This document shows, one piece after another, positions 38,391 to 46,618 of a stretch of 64,000 nucleotides of DNA. The stretch is from Pseudomonas beijingensis (lineage in GTDB: Bacteria; Pseudomonadota; Gammaproteobacteria; Pseudomonadales; Pseudomonadaceae), in assembly GCF_030687295.1 (NCBI RefSeq), contig NZ_CP117425.1:4406001-4470000 (forward strand). The letters are read 5' to 3'. Made by a program: the position numbers and the translations under genes. The notes under the pieces are model-generated. The model made no database searches and was not told the origin of the DNA. It worked only from the letters and a program-made list of their open reading frames with translations. Every line of letters begins with the position of its first letter. Position 1 is the stretch's first letter.

Positions 38391-38737
38391 GTTTGAGCGA
38401 AGAGGATGTCGCGCGGTTTTGCCTGGACTTGCCCGGTGCCAGGGAAGACTACAAATGGGGTGGCGTGCGGGTATTTTCCATTGCCGGGAACAAAATGTTC
38501 GCCCTCCAGGGCCTGCGGGGCGACTCGTTGGCGTTCAAGGTCGACAAGGATCTGTTCCTGGGTCATTGCGACCGCCCGGGCATTCACCCCGCGCCGTACC
38601 TGGCGCGGGCCCAGTGGGTCATCATGCAGGTGCCCTACCCGCTGGGGGCTGAAGAGCTGCGCAATTTGCTGCGCCGCTCTCATCAATTGGTGGTCAGCAA
38701 GTTACCGAAGCGTACCCAGGTTGGGTTATTGCTGTAG
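38387..38737 (+). CDS. MmcQ/YjbR family protein
   Basis: 116 residues, small CyaY-like double-wing DNA-binding fold: MSLSEEDVARFCLDLPGAREDYKWGGVRVFSIAGNKMFAL, the YKWG and KM-FAL pattern of the family, and QWVIMQVPYPLGAEELRNLLRRSHQLVVSKLPK at the end. Its function is not established. The ATG overlaps the corrected LysR stop (ATGA at 38387-38390), so the two are coupled. Confidence 0.85.
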   Translation: MSLSEEDVARFCLDLPGAREDYKWGGVRVFSIAGNKMFALQGLRGDSLAFKVDKDLFLGHCDRPGIHPAPYLARAQWVIMQVPYPLGAEELRNLLRRSHQLVVSKLPKRTQVGLLL

Positions 38738-38758
38738 TGGCGGCAGCGACTGAACCAC

Positions 38759-38787
38759 CGCTATCGCGAGCAAGCTCGCTCCCCCAC
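38759..38787. repeat. Single REP copy, right-arm orientation
   Basis: CGCTATCGCGAGCAAGCTCGCTCCCCCAC, one unit with a C-for-A change, overlapping the end of the DUF1294 gene at 38787. It separates two convergent genes. Confidence 0.75.
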
Positions 38788-39215
38788 TAGGACAACGCCA
38801 ACAGATAACCGCCCAGGAACAACTGGTCGATCCAGAACACCTGGTGCAACAGCACGATGAACCAGAACACCACTTGAAATGAGACTTTGCGGGTCTTGTG
38901 GCGAAACAGCTGCTGGGCCAGCAAGGCGCCGGGCCAACCGCCGGCCAGCTCTACCGCATGCAACACATTCTCCGGGGTACGCCAGGCGTCGGCGCGCGCC
39001 TTGCGCTTGTCGCTCCAGTACAGCAGGAACGCCACCACGCTGACGACGCCATAGGCCCCCATCGGCACCCACGACACCGCCCGCAGCCCGAACAGCAGCG
39101 AACCGAACAGCGGCAAGGCACAGACCAGGGCAAACACCGTCAGTTTGAGCCGCAGGTGCTGCACGGCGCCGTCGGCGTTGCGCCCGGCACGTTTGCGGTT
39201 GCCTGAATCGTTCAT
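38787..39215 (-). CDS. DUF1294 membrane protein
   Basis: 142 residues with hydrophobic stretches at about 22-45, 50-68 and 115-140. The middle has the DUF1294 signature [49 protein letters not shown]. Many relatives carry an N-terminal cold-shock domain; this one does not, having instead a short basic tail. Its function is unknown. It overlaps uppP by ATGA and would be translated with it. Confidence 0.85.
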   Translation of the reverse strand: MNDSGNRKRAGRNADGAVQHLRLKLTVFALVCALPLFGSLLFGLRAVSWVPMGAYGVVSVVAFLLYWSDKRKARADAWRTPENVLHAVELAGGWPGALLAQQLFRHKTRKVSFQVVFWFIVLLHQVFWIDQLFLGGYLLALS

Positions 39216-40042
39216 GGCTTGGCGGCGGTCCAGTCCACCCAGCCGAACTGCCAGGTGGCCAGGATCAGCAGGCCGAAAGCGATTCGATACCAGGCGAACA
39301 CGGCGTAGCTGTGACTGGCGATGAACCGCAGCAGGCCCTTGACCGCGATCATGGCGAAAATGAACGCCGTGACAAAACCAATGGCGAACACTGGGAAATC
39401 CGCCGGGACGAACAGTTCGCGGTACTTGTAGCCCGAGTAGACGGCCGCGCCGACCATGGTGGGCATCGCCAGGAAGAACGAGAATTCGGTAGCGGTTTTA
39501 CGCGACAGACCGAACAGCAAGCCACCAATGATGGTCGCGCCGGAACGGGAGGTGCCCGGGATCATCGCTATGCATTGGGCCAGGCCAACCTTCAGTGCGT
39601 CCTTCCAGGAGATCTCGTCCACCGTCTCGGCGTGCACCTGGTGCTGACGCTTCTCGGCCCAGAGCATCACCAGACCGCCCACCACCAGCGCGGCGGCCAC
39701 GGTGATCGGGTTGAACAGGTAATGGTGGATCCAGTCGGCAAACAGCACGCCCAAGACCACGGCCGGCAGGAAGGCGATCAGCAGGTTGGCGGTAAACCGG
39801 CGAGCGCTGGGTTGCGTCGGCAGCCCCAGCACCACGTCGAAGATCTTGCGCCGGAACTCCCAGACCACCGCGAGGATCGCGCCCAGCTGAATGATGATGT
39901 TGAATGCCATCGAGCGTTCGCCACCGAACTCGAGCAAGTCGGCGACAATGATCTGGTGCCCCGTGCTGGAAATCGGCAGAAACTCCGTCAAGCCTTCCAC
40001 TACGCCAAGAATCAATGCCGAAAAGGCCGTCCACAAATCCAT
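39212..40042 (-). CDS. uppP: Undecaprenyl-diphosphatase
   Basis: 276 residues, multi-pass inner-membrane BacA/UppP. Both active-site motifs are intact: [16 protein letters not shown] near the N terminus and [11 protein letters not shown] in the middle. It dephosphorylates undecaprenyl pyrophosphate so the lipid carrier can be reused for peptidoglycan and O-antigen; overexpression gives bacitracin resistance in other species. The ATG at 40042 starts the canonical [17 protein letters not shown]. Confidence 0.94.
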   Translation of the reverse strand: MDLWTAFSALILGVVEGLTEFLPISSTGHQIIVADLLEFGGERSMAFNIIIQLGAILAVVWEFRRKIFDVVLGLPTQPSARRFTANLLIAFLPAVVLGVLFADWIHHYLFNPITVAAALVVGGLVMLWAEKRQHQVHAETVDEISWKDALKVGLAQCIAMIPGTSRSGATIIGGLLFGLSRKTATEFSFFLAMPTMVGAAVYSGYKYRELFVPADFPVFAIGFVTAFIFAMIAVKGLLRFIASHSYAVFAWYRIAFGLLILATWQFGWVDWTAAKP

Positions 40043-40317
40043 TCATCCCCCAAAAAAGACGCTGTTCAAGCAGGTCTTATCAATATTCAAGTGTCATGCA
40101 GGTACACGCAGCGGCTGCACGATAACCGCGACCTTTCAAAAAAAACCAATGAAAAAATCAGAACAGACTCAGGTTTTGCGCTGCGGGGCCGAAATCCTAT
40201 CAGACAAGCCCTGATAACGCTGCCGCGTTATGACCCCAGGTCAATCATGGATAGCCGCCGGGCGCTAAAGTGCCGGCCGTCGTTAATGACAAGAATAAGA
40301 AACCGGAGTGACAGCGT

Positions 40318-41952
40318 ATGAATAGCTTGCGCAGTGTGTCGATCAGCCGACGCTTGTGGCTCATCCTGGTCGTGGCCATCGTGATGTTGTTCACGCTAGG
40401 CGCCTTTATGCTCAAGCAGATCCACACGGACCTGTATCAGGCCAAGGTGCAGAAGACCCAGCATGTGGTGCAGACCGCCAGTGGTGTACTGAGCTACTAC
40501 CATGGGCTGGAAACCGCCGGCACCCTGACCCGCGAGGCAGCGCAGAAGCAAGCCCTCAGCGCCGTGCGAGGCCTGCGCTATGACCAGAGCGATTACTTCT
40601 GGATCAACGACCTGACGCCGGTCATGGTCATGCACCCGACCAACCCGAAGCTTGAAGGCCAGAACCTCTCGGCGATCCGCGACCCGAACGGTTTTGCGCT
40701 GTTCAACGAGATGGTCGCCATCGCCAAAGCCAAGGGTGCCGGGATCATCGATTACCTTTGGCCCAAGCCGGGCGCCGAAGCGCCGGTCGCCAAGACTTCC
40801 TACGTCAAACTGTTCGAACCGTGGGGTTGGATCATCGGTTCCGGCGTGTACGTGGACGACGTCCAGGCAGAGTTCCAGTCCCAGTTGATCAAGGCTTCGC
40901 TGATTGGCTTGGCGATCACCCTGGTCATGGGCCTTCTGCTGACTCTGATCGTGCGCAGCATCGTCCGCCCGCTTCAAGAAACCGTCAACGCCATGGCCAA
41001 TATCGCCAGCGGCGAGAGCGATCTGACGCGCACCCTCGACACCCACGGCCAGGACGAAGTCACGCAACTGGCCCGGCATTTCAACGCCTTTACCGCCAAA
41101 TTGCGCCAGGTGGTGAGCCAGTTGCAGGCCTCGGCCAGCGAGCTGGGGCAATCTTCCAACGAATTGGGCAACGACGCGGCTCAAGCCCAGGAACGCAGCC
41201 AGCAACAGTCGCAACAAATGGAACTGGTGGCCACCGCGATCAACGAAGTGACCTATGGCGTGCAGGACGTGGCCAAGAACGCCGAGCACGCGGCCAGTGA
41301 GATGCGCGACGCCGAATCCCAGGCCCAGCAAGGCCAGGTCAACATCGATGGGAGCTTGCAGCAGATCGACCGCTTGTCCCAGACCATCGATCAAGCCGTG
41401 GAAGTGATTCGCACCCTGGCGAGTGAAAGCACCCAGATCGGCAGTGTGCTGGAGGTGATTCGTTCCATCGCCGAACAAACCAACCTGTTGGCCCTCAACG
41501 CCGCGATCGAAGCCGCCCGCGCCGGCGAGCAAGGCCGGGGCTTTGCGGTGGTTGCTGATGAAGTGCGGCTGCTGGCCCAGCGCACGCAGAAATCCACCGC
41601 CGAGATCCAGGCGATGATCGAGCGCCTGCAAACCCACTCCGAAGCCGCCGTGAAAGTCATCGGCGACAGCAGCCGCGCCTCGCAACTGACCATCGAACAG
41701 GCCGGCCTCGCCGGTGCCAGCCTCAACGCCATCGGCCAGGCCCTGCGCAACCTCAACAGCCTGAACGCCTCCATCGCCAGCGCCACCCTGCAACAGGCCC
41801 ATGTGGTGGAAGACATCAACCAGAACGTCACCCAGGCCGCCGGCCTGTCCCATAGCACCGCCATGGCCGCCGAACAGTCCAGCCAGGCAAGCAGCCGCCT
41901 CAAGGCGTTGAGTGAACAGTTGAATGGGTTGCTCAAGCAATTCCGAGTCTAA
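40318..41952 (+). CDS. Methyl-accepting chemotaxis protein with single-Cache sensor
   Basis: 544 residues. Membrane helix 1 (about 12-33), a periplasmic sCache_2-type ligand domain (about 35-190, including [16 protein letters not shown] and [14 protein letters not shown]), membrane helix 2 (about 192-213), a HAMP domain, and the signalling hairpin with the tip [39 protein letters not shown]. There is no C-terminal CheR/CheB tether. sCache_2 receptors often sense small organic acids, but the ligand cannot be read from sequence. GGAGTGACAGCGT precedes the ATG. Confidence 0.92.
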   Translation: MNSLRSVSISRRLWLILVVAIVMLFTLGAFMLKQIHTDLYQAKVQKTQHVVQTASGVLSYYHGLETAGTLTREAAQKQALSAVRGLRYDQSDYFWINDLTPVMVMHPTNPKLEGQNLSAIRDPNGFALFNEMVAIAKAKGAGIIDYLWPKPGAEAPVAKTSYVKLFEPWGWIIGSGVYVDDVQAEFQSQLIKASLIGLAITLVMGLLLTLIVRSIVRPLQETVNAMANIASGESDLTRTLDTHGQDEVTQLARHFNAFTAKLRQVVSQLQASASELGQSSNELGNDAAQAQERSQQQSQQMELVATAINEVTYGVQDVAKNAEHAASEMRDAESQAQQGQVNIDGSLQQIDRLSQTIDQAVEVIRTLASESTQIGSVLEVIRSIAEQTNLLALNAAIEAARAGEQGRGFAVVADEVRLLAQRTQKSTAEIQAMIERLQTHSEAAVKVIGDSSRASQLTIEQAGLAGASLNAIGQALRNLNSLNASIASATLQQAHVVEDINQNVTQAAGLSHSTAMAAEQSSQASSRLKALSEQLNGLLKQFRV

Positions 41953-41968
41953 AGATCGGTAGCCAACC

Positions 41969-41998
41969 CTGTGGGAGCGAGCAAGCTCGCTCCCACAG
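41969..41998. repeat. Collapsed REP pair forming a perfect palindrome
   Basis: CTGTGGGAGCGAG-CAAG-CTCGCTCCCACAG: both REP arms retain only their ends and are separated by four bases, giving a 13-bp perfect stem 17 bases after the chemoreceptor stop. It may act as that gene's terminator. Confidence 0.8.
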
Positions 41999-42041
41999 GG
42001 GACTTGTGGTGAGTACCAAACCAGAGACCAACGCAAAACCG

Positions 42042-42069
42042 CGGTGGGGGCGAGCCTGCTCGCGATAGC
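42042..42069. repeat. Single degenerate REP copy
   Basis: GGTGGGGGCGAGCCTGCTCGCGATAGCG, one unit with several substitutions relative to the consensus, upstream of pnuC. Confidence 0.65.
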
Positions 42070-42157
42070 GCCAGCCCATTTACGACATTGGTATTGGAGC
42101 TCTCCACACCATAGCGTTTACAATCGCCGCCCTCTCCTCTTTCCCCAAGGAACTGCC

Positions 42158-42721
42158 ATGTCCGGGCTTGAACTGTTTGCCGCAGCCCTCGGCGTGATCG
42201 CCGTCTGGTTGACCGTCAAGCAGAACCCCTGGTGCTGGCCAATCGGCCTGGTCATGGTGTTGCTGTACAGCTGGATTTTTTTCGAGGTGAAGTTGTACTC
42301 GGACATGCTGCTGCAGGTTGTCTACGCGGTGCTGCAACTCTACGGTTGGTGGCAATGGACCCGTGCCGGACGCAATCATGATGGGCGTCAGGTCAGTCGC
42401 CTCGGTGGGCCGTCGGTGTTGCTCGGCCTGGCCATCGGCGCGGTGGGCAGCCTGCTGTTGGGCGCTGCCATGGCTCACTGGACCGACGCCGCCCAGCCCT
42501 GGCTCGACGCCGCGCTTACGGGGTTCAGCCTCGTGGCCCAGTGGTGGATGGCACAAAAACGCGTGCAATGCTGGCCGCTGTGGATCGCCCTTGACGTGAT
42601 CTTCGTTGGCCTGTTCATCTACAAAGGCTTGCACCTGACCGCCGCGCTCTACGCCCTGTTCACCCTGCTCGCCGTGCAAGGCTGGCGGGAATGGCGCGCC
42701 GACCCGGCCCTGCGCGCATGA
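42158..42721 (+). CDS. pnuC: PnuC nicotinamide riboside transporter
   Basis: 187 residues, seven predicted hydrophobic helices. The PnuC substrate-binding pattern is visible in KQNPWCWPIGLVMVLLYSWIFFEVKLYSDMLLQVVYAVLQLYGWWQW, with the conserved WP, LYSWIFF and YGWW-W. It takes up nicotinamide riboside by facilitated diffusion, driven by phosphorylation inside the cell. CCCCAAGGAACTGCC precedes the ATG at 42158. It overlaps the following kinase by ATGA. Confidence 0.92.
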   Translation: MSGLELFAAALGVIAVWLTVKQNPWCWPIGLVMVLLYSWIFFEVKLYSDMLLQVVYAVLQLYGWWQWTRAGRNHDGRQVSRLGGPSVLLGLAIGAVGSLLLGAAMAHWTDAAQPWLDAALTGFSLVAQWWMAQKRVQCWPLWIALDVIFVGLFIYKGLHLTAALYALFTLLAVQGWREWRADPALRA

Positions 42722-43242
42722 AGGTGGTGGTACTGACCGGCCCGGAATCCAGCGGCAAGAGCTGGTTGGCGGCGCAATTGCAGGCGCATTTCGGTGGCGT
42801 GCGGGTAGACGAGTATGTGCGCCATTTCATGGAACAGACCCAACGCGATACCTGCCTGGCCGACATCACCGACATCGCCTCCGGCCAATTGGCCTGGGAA
42901 GACGAGGCACGTGCCGGCCGACCGGCGCTGTTGATCCTCGACACTCACCTGTTGAGCAACATTCTCTGGAGCCAGACCCTGTTCGGCGATTGCCCGGACT
43001 GGCTCGAGCCGGCGTTGTTGGCCCGCCATTACGACCTGCACCTGTTGTTGAGTCCCGAGGAGGTCGAATGGACCGGCGACGGTTTGCGTTGCCAGCCCGA
43101 GCTAGCAGAGCGGCTGACGTTTTTCCAGGCGATCGAGACTTGGCTGAGCCAACATCGGCAACCTTTCCAGGTCATTCAGGGCAACTGGGTGCAACGCCGG
43201 ACGCAAGTGTTTGCAACCGTTACCCAACTGCTTGAAGCCTGA
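42718..43242 (+). CDS. NadR-type ATPase, probable nicotinamide riboside kinase
   Basis: 174 residues. Walker A GPESSGKSW at the N terminus, VDEYVRHFMEQT, LLILDTHLLSNILWSQ and the LSPEEVEWTGDGLRCQPE segment match the ribosylnicotinamide kinase domain of NadR; the helix-turn-helix and adenylyltransferase parts of full NadR are absent. It would trap imported nicotinamide riboside as NMN. The four-base overlap with pnuC makes a transporter-kinase salvage pair. Confidence 0.87.
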   Translation: MKVVVLTGPESSGKSWLAAQLQAHFGGVRVDEYVRHFMEQTQRDTCLADITDIASGQLAWEDEARAGRPALLILDTHLLSNILWSQTLFGDCPDWLEPALLARHYDLHLLLSPEEVEWTGDGLRCQPELAERLTFFQAIETWLSQHRQPFQVIQGNWVQRRTQVFATVTQLLEA

Positions 43243-43254
43243 CCGCCGCTTGAT

Positions 43255-43274
43255 TTGTTTCACTTCTGAAACAA
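43255..43274. promoter_or_regulatory. Upstream activator site 1 (perfect palindrome)
   Basis: TTGTTTCA-CTTC-TGAAACAA, two perfect 8-base inverted halves, about 240 bases upstream of the sigma-54 promoter of the amyloid operon. The same half-site recurs at 43410. Position and symmetry fit an enhancer for a sigma-54 activator, for which the encoded VpsR-like regulator is the obvious candidate. Confidence 0.6.
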
Positions 43275-43409
43275 CGCACTCGCAGCAAACCCGGATTCAA
43301 CCACGTTTCATGTCCTTGTCATCAAGACTGTCACGCTGCTGAAACACCCTCCCAAAAGCCTGGAGCCAGAGCCCTGCAACGGTTGGTGGCCATTTGATCG
43401 TCATCCGCC

Positions 43410-43429
43410 CTGTCTCAACGCTGAAACAG
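43410..43429. promoter_or_regulatory. Upstream activator site 2 (near-perfect palindrome)
   Basis: CTGTCTCA-ACGC-TGAAACAG, the same arrangement as site 1 (8-4-8) with one mismatch in the left half, about 80 bases upstream of the -24 element. A further isolated right half-site TGAAACA lies at 43340-43346. Confidence 0.55.
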
Positions 43430-43491
43430 GTTCCCTCCTCGACGCCCCCTGGCTTAATCCAACCCATTGAATTGCCGGGTATTTCAAAACA

Positions 43492-43507
43492 CGGCACAAC
43501 ACCTGCT
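43492..43507 (+). promoter_or_regulatory. Predicted sigma-54 promoter of the amyloid operon
   Basis: CGGCACAACACCTGCT: GG at 43493-43494 and GC at 43505-43506 are separated by exactly ten bases, and the -24 element GGCAC is complete. The -12 element reads CTGC where consensus is TTGC. The predicted start near 43518 leaves a leader of about 47 bases before the first gene. Confidence 0.6.
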
Positions 43508-43564
43508 CTTCCCCATTTCGCAACGCTGGACCAAGGCCAGCCCACCGAAGAAGGAATCGATGCC

Positions 43565-44011
43565 GTGGGGACTTTCGAAAGAAGTTTGACCTGTCTGCTC
43601 ATGATCGGCTGCGCCGCCAGCGCAACGCTCAGCCTGCCAGCACAGGCCGAGGGCAACGGCGTCATCGTGCTCAGCCGTGACGTGCAGCCCATCGCAATCG
43701 GTCGCAACGGCGGCAAAGATCCCTACCCGACCACCGTCAATGCCAACCCCTCCGAACGAATCAACCAGGCGACCGCCAGCACCGAACTGAGCGATGGCGA
43801 GTTCGCCAGCGTGGCCAGCGGCTCGTCGATCCGCAACATCGTCAGCCCGAATACCGGTGTGCAGGGCCTGAACGTGGTCACCAACCCCAACGGCATGCCG
43901 GGCATGAATGCCGGTCATGGTGGCGGTAGTGGTGGCGCGATCTCCGGCACCATCAACCGCTCGCTGAGTTCCGGCCTGGCCCCGCTGGGCCGGCTGGCGG
44001 GAGGCCAGTGA
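43565..44011 (+). CDS. fapA: FapA-like exported protein, first gene of amyloid operon
   Basis: 148 residues from the GTG at 43565, chosen because GAAGGA lies about nine bases upstream and the product then begins with a signal peptide (…LTCLLMIGCAASATLSLPAQA). The mature protein is Gly/Asn/Ser-rich, with a segment INQATASTELSDGEFASVASG and ending in RLAGGQ. It occupies the fapA position; FapA in known Fap systems is a small periplasmic partner that influences which subunit enters the fibre. Assignment is by position, size and composition, not by a strong motif. The stop is two bases from the next ATG. Confidence 0.6.
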   Translation: MGTFERSLTCLLMIGCAASATLSLPAQAEGNGVIVLSRDVQPIAIGRNGGKDPYPTTVNANPSERINQATASTELSDGEFASVASGSSIRNIVSPNTGVQGLNVVTNPNGMPGMNAGHGGGSGGAISGTINRSLSSGLAPLGRLAGGQ

Positions 44012-44012
44012 C

Positions 44013-44606
44013 ATGAAGCCCGTCCTGTTTCTACTCACCCTGCTCATGCTTTCGCTGCTCAGCTCTTTCACCGTATTTGCCGATTCGGGTGTCGCGGTGG
44101 TCAGCAGCGCCAACCTGCAGGATTCCGGCAGCCATTACACCGGCAACTTCAACGTCAACCAGGCGGCCGGCGACCAGATCCAGCAAACCAACACCCGGGC
44201 CATCGCCATTGGCAGCCACGCCCAGGCCAGCACCCACGTGCAGCAACGTGTCGACACCCAGGCCAACCCTTCCATGAACGCCACCGCCCGCATCGGTGGC
44301 CACTCCTTCAGCAACGGTAACGGCGTGCTGGGCGTCAACCAGTCCGCCGGGGCCAACAACCAGATGGCCAATGTCATGCGGGTGGGCATCAGTGCCCATC
44401 CGCAGAGCATGGACGACAGCGCCCTGTCCCAACAGAACGTGGCGCTGCTACCGAACTCAGGAGCAACTGGCACCCCAACCGGCAGTCGCCAGGTCGTTAC
44501 CAGCGACCAGGCCTTCACCGGCAGCCGAGGGGTAATCCAGGTGAACCAGAGTGCCGGGGTGGGGAACCGCATGGCTAACACCCTGAGCATCCGGGTCGCT
44601 GATTGA
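44013..44606 (+). CDS. fapB: FapB-like minor amyloid subunit
   Basis: 197 residues with a signal peptide (about 1-24). Three imperfect repeats share the pattern N-V/L-x-V-N-Q-x-A-G-x-x-x-Q/R-M-A-N: GNFNVNQAAGDQIQQTNT, GVLGVNQSAGANNQMANV and GVIQVNQSAGVGNRMANT. Asn/Gln-rich repeats of this kind build cross-beta fibres in CsgA and Fap subunits. There is no cysteine, so the C-terminal CxxC of known Fap subunits is absent. By analogy with FapB it may nucleate the fibre made of the next gene's product. Confidence 0.65.
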   Translation: MKPVLFLLTLLMLSLLSSFTVFADSGVAVVSSANLQDSGSHYTGNFNVNQAAGDQIQQTNTRAIAIGSHAQASTHVQQRVDTQANPSMNATARIGGHSFSNGNGVLGVNQSAGANNQMANVMRVGISAHPQSMDDSALSQQNVALLPNSGATGTPTGSRQVVTSDQAFTGSRGVIQVNQSAGVGNRMANTLSIRVAD

Positions 44607-44665
44607 TCCGGGGGCTACATAAGAAAGTACCGACACTTAACCAACGACACGCAAGGAGAAACACC

Positions 44666-45649
44666 ATGAAACCTACAATGGCACTCAAACCATTGGTTTT
44701 CGCTCTCGCCGCTGTCATGGCAATGGCTGCACAGGCCGACGGTAACGGGCGTGGCAACGGCCACGGTAACGGCCACGGCAATCAAGGCCCAAGAGGTCCG
44801 TCGTTCGAGCAACTGCTCTCGATCACCGCTGGGGCTGGCGCGGCCGTGCTGGATGTGCAGAACAGCGACGGCAACGTCGTGACCAACCAAGCCACCCGCA
44901 ACACCGCTGAGGCCACTGACTCGCTCAATGGCAGCAACGGCAACATGGGCGCCAACATCGCGGCCGGCGACGGTAACCAGCAAGACAACGCCGCCGCCCT
45001 GGCCACCGCTGACGAGAGCTTCATCTTCGGTTCGGCTGTCGCTGTCTCCAGCGCCACGCAAGTCAATAACAACAACTACGTCAAAAACAACTCCACGCAA
45101 AACAATGCCTCGCTCACCAATGCCGGCAACGATGGCTCCGGTAACATTGGCATCAACGTGACCGCCGGCAACTTCAACCAGCAGAAAAACAACCTGGCCA
45201 TCGCCGTATCCGGGGGCCGTGTCGCACAGGCCTCTGCCTCGGCTGACCAGTCTTCCACCGGCCTTGTGGTCGACAACAAGGGCGTACGGACTTACAAAAC
45301 CGACACGCTTACCAACACCTACGCCGCTTCTGGCACGTTCAAGGCCAAAGGCACCGGCACCGTCGAAGACAACGATCATGGCGGCTGGGGCAACAAAGGC
45401 GGATACGGCGGCGGTCACGATGACGACAAGTTCAAGTTCTCCGCCGTGGGGTCCTTCGAACTGGCCGGCAGCAACACCCAGCAGGTGCTGACCCGCGACG
45501 GTTGGAAAAACCCTGTGATCAACAACGCCACCATGACCAACTCCATGAACGGCTTCTCCGGTAACGGCGGCGCCAACGTGTCGGCGGGCGTGGGCAACCA
45601 GCAAAGCAACTCGCTGTCCATTGCGGCCGGCTGCAGGGCTTGCATGTAA
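44666..45649 (+). CDS. fapC: FapC-like major amyloid subunit
   Basis: 327 residues; ATG after AAGGAG. Signal peptide 1-24, then a Gly/Asn/His-rich stretch (RGNGHGNGHGNQ). The R1-L1-R2-L2-R3 architecture of FapC is visible: R1 about 69-113 (GNMGANIAAGDGNQQDNAAAL), R2 about 139-181 (GNIGINVTAGNFNQQKNNLA) and R3 about 281-320 (GGANVSAGVGNQQSNSLSIA). The linker between R2 and R3 is about 100 residues with a DDDK/HGG segment. The protein ends in CRACM, the CxxC typical of Fap subunits. It should form the extracellular biofilm fibre. Confidence 0.82.
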   Translation: MKPTMALKPLVFALAAVMAMAAQADGNGRGNGHGNGHGNQGPRGPSFEQLLSITAGAGAAVLDVQNSDGNVVTNQATRNTAEATDSLNGSNGNMGANIAAGDGNQQDNAAALATADESFIFGSAVAVSSATQVNNNNYVKNNSTQNNASLTNAGNDGSGNIGINVTAGNFNQQKNNLAIAVSGGRVAQASASADQSSTGLVVDNKGVRTYKTDTLTNTYAASGTFKAKGTGTVEDNDHGGWGNKGGYGGGHDDDKFKFSAVGSFELAGSNTQQVLTRDGWKNPVINNATMTNSMNGFSGNGGANVSAGVGNQQSNSLSIAAGCRACM

Positions 45650-45710
45650 GCGTGCATGAAACGAAGCCCCGGCAACAGCAATGCTGTTCACCTAGGGTTG
45701 GGATGAGTCT

Positions 45711-45801
45711 TGTGGCGAGGGAGCTTGCTCCCGCTTGAGTGCATCGCACTCACAAAAAAGGGGCTGCTTCGCAGCCCAGCGGGAGCAAGCTCCCTCGCCA
45801 C
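45711..45801. repeat. Inverted repeat pair (TGTGGCGAGGGAGCTTGCTCCCGC family) inside the amyloid operon
   Basis: Left arm starts at 45711, right arm ends at 45801; both contain GGGAGCAAGCTCCC-type palindromes, and an internal GGGCTGCTTCGCAGCCC hairpin is also present. It lies between fapC and fapD and could stop or attenuate transcription so that subunits exceed export components. Confidence 0.85.
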
Positions 45802-45880
45802 GGACTCATTTCAACGCTTTACAAAGGGTGTGGCTTGGAAACGGGGCTTTTTTCCCGGATGTCCATTAGGCGTATCGATC

Positions 45881-46561
45881 ATGCGTGTCACTGCCGTTTC
45901 CCTGCTGCTCTGCCTGGCCTGTGTGGCCGAAGCGGCGCAGATGCCGGTCGCCGCCCTGCCTGGCGGCATGCTGGTCTACAAACCGGTGCAAAGCGTACGC
46001 GAGCGCAAATTCAGCGACATTGTCGAGCAGAAAACCGATTTCAGTTGCGGCGCCGCCGCGCTGGCCACGGTACTGCGCCAGGCCTATTGGCTTGACGTCG
46101 ATGAAGAGCACGTCATCAAAGGCATGCTGGTCAATGCCGACCAGAACCTGGTTCGCACCCAGGGGTTTTCCATGCTGGACATGAAGCGCTACGTGGAGAC
46201 CATCGGCATGCGCGCCCGAGGCTACCGGATACCGCCAGAGAAACTCGAAGCGGTGACAATTCCGGTGGTGGTCCTGATGGAAATACGCGGCTACAAGCAC
46301 TTCGTGGTGTTGCAGCGGGCCGACAAGCGATGGGTCTACATCGGCGACCCGGTGCTGGGCCACAAGCGCTACTCCCACGATGAGTTCGTCAAAGGCTGGA
46401 ACGGCATCGTCTTCGCGATCGTCGGCCCGGGCTATGACAAGACCAATGCGCTACGCAGCCCTCCTCAACCCCTGACAGCCCGTAACAAGCTGGACGGTTT
46501 CAACCCGGTCAGGGATGCGGAACTGATGGATTTCGGCTTCATACAGAGCGACTTTTTCTAA
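45881..46561 (+). CDS. fapD: FapD-like periplasmic C39 peptidase
   Basis: 226 residues with a signal peptide (MRVTAVSLLLCLACVAEA). The C39 papain-like triad is visible: Cys in TDFSCGAAALATVLRQ, His in RGYKHFVVL and Asp in YIGDPVLGHKR. In known Fap operons FapD is the essential protease of the export process. Here it is not fused to an ABC transporter and carries its own signal peptide. The longer open frame upstream runs through the repeat and is not used. Confidence 0.82.
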   Translation: MRVTAVSLLLCLACVAEAAQMPVAALPGGMLVYKPVQSVRERKFSDIVEQKTDFSCGAAALATVLRQAYWLDVDEEHVIKGMLVNADQNLVRTQGFSMLDMKRYVETIGMRARGYRIPPEKLEAVTIPVVVLMEIRGYKHFVVLQRADKRWVYIGDPVLGHKRYSHDEFVKGWNGIVFAIVGPGYDKTNALRSPPQPLTARNKLDGFNPVRDAELMDFGFIQSDFF

Positions 46562-46618
46562 TCGCCGACCACTGCCAACAATAAGTACAAAAGGAGCAGG
46601 ACGCTCCGGGAGCAGCAC

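Noticed and set aside
37853..38737. A fusion of a LysR effector domain to the MmcQ/YjbR protein, suggested by one continuous frame
   Set aside because: The frame is continuous only because of the second +1 shift; the true LysR C terminus is in another frame and ends with an ATGA overlap, so these are two genes.
43243..43564. Upstream extension of the first amyloid-operon gene to 43394
   Set aside because: It would place coding sequence across the activator site at 43410 and the sigma-54 promoter, and would hide the signal peptide; the GTG at 43565 has a ribosome site and explains the leader.
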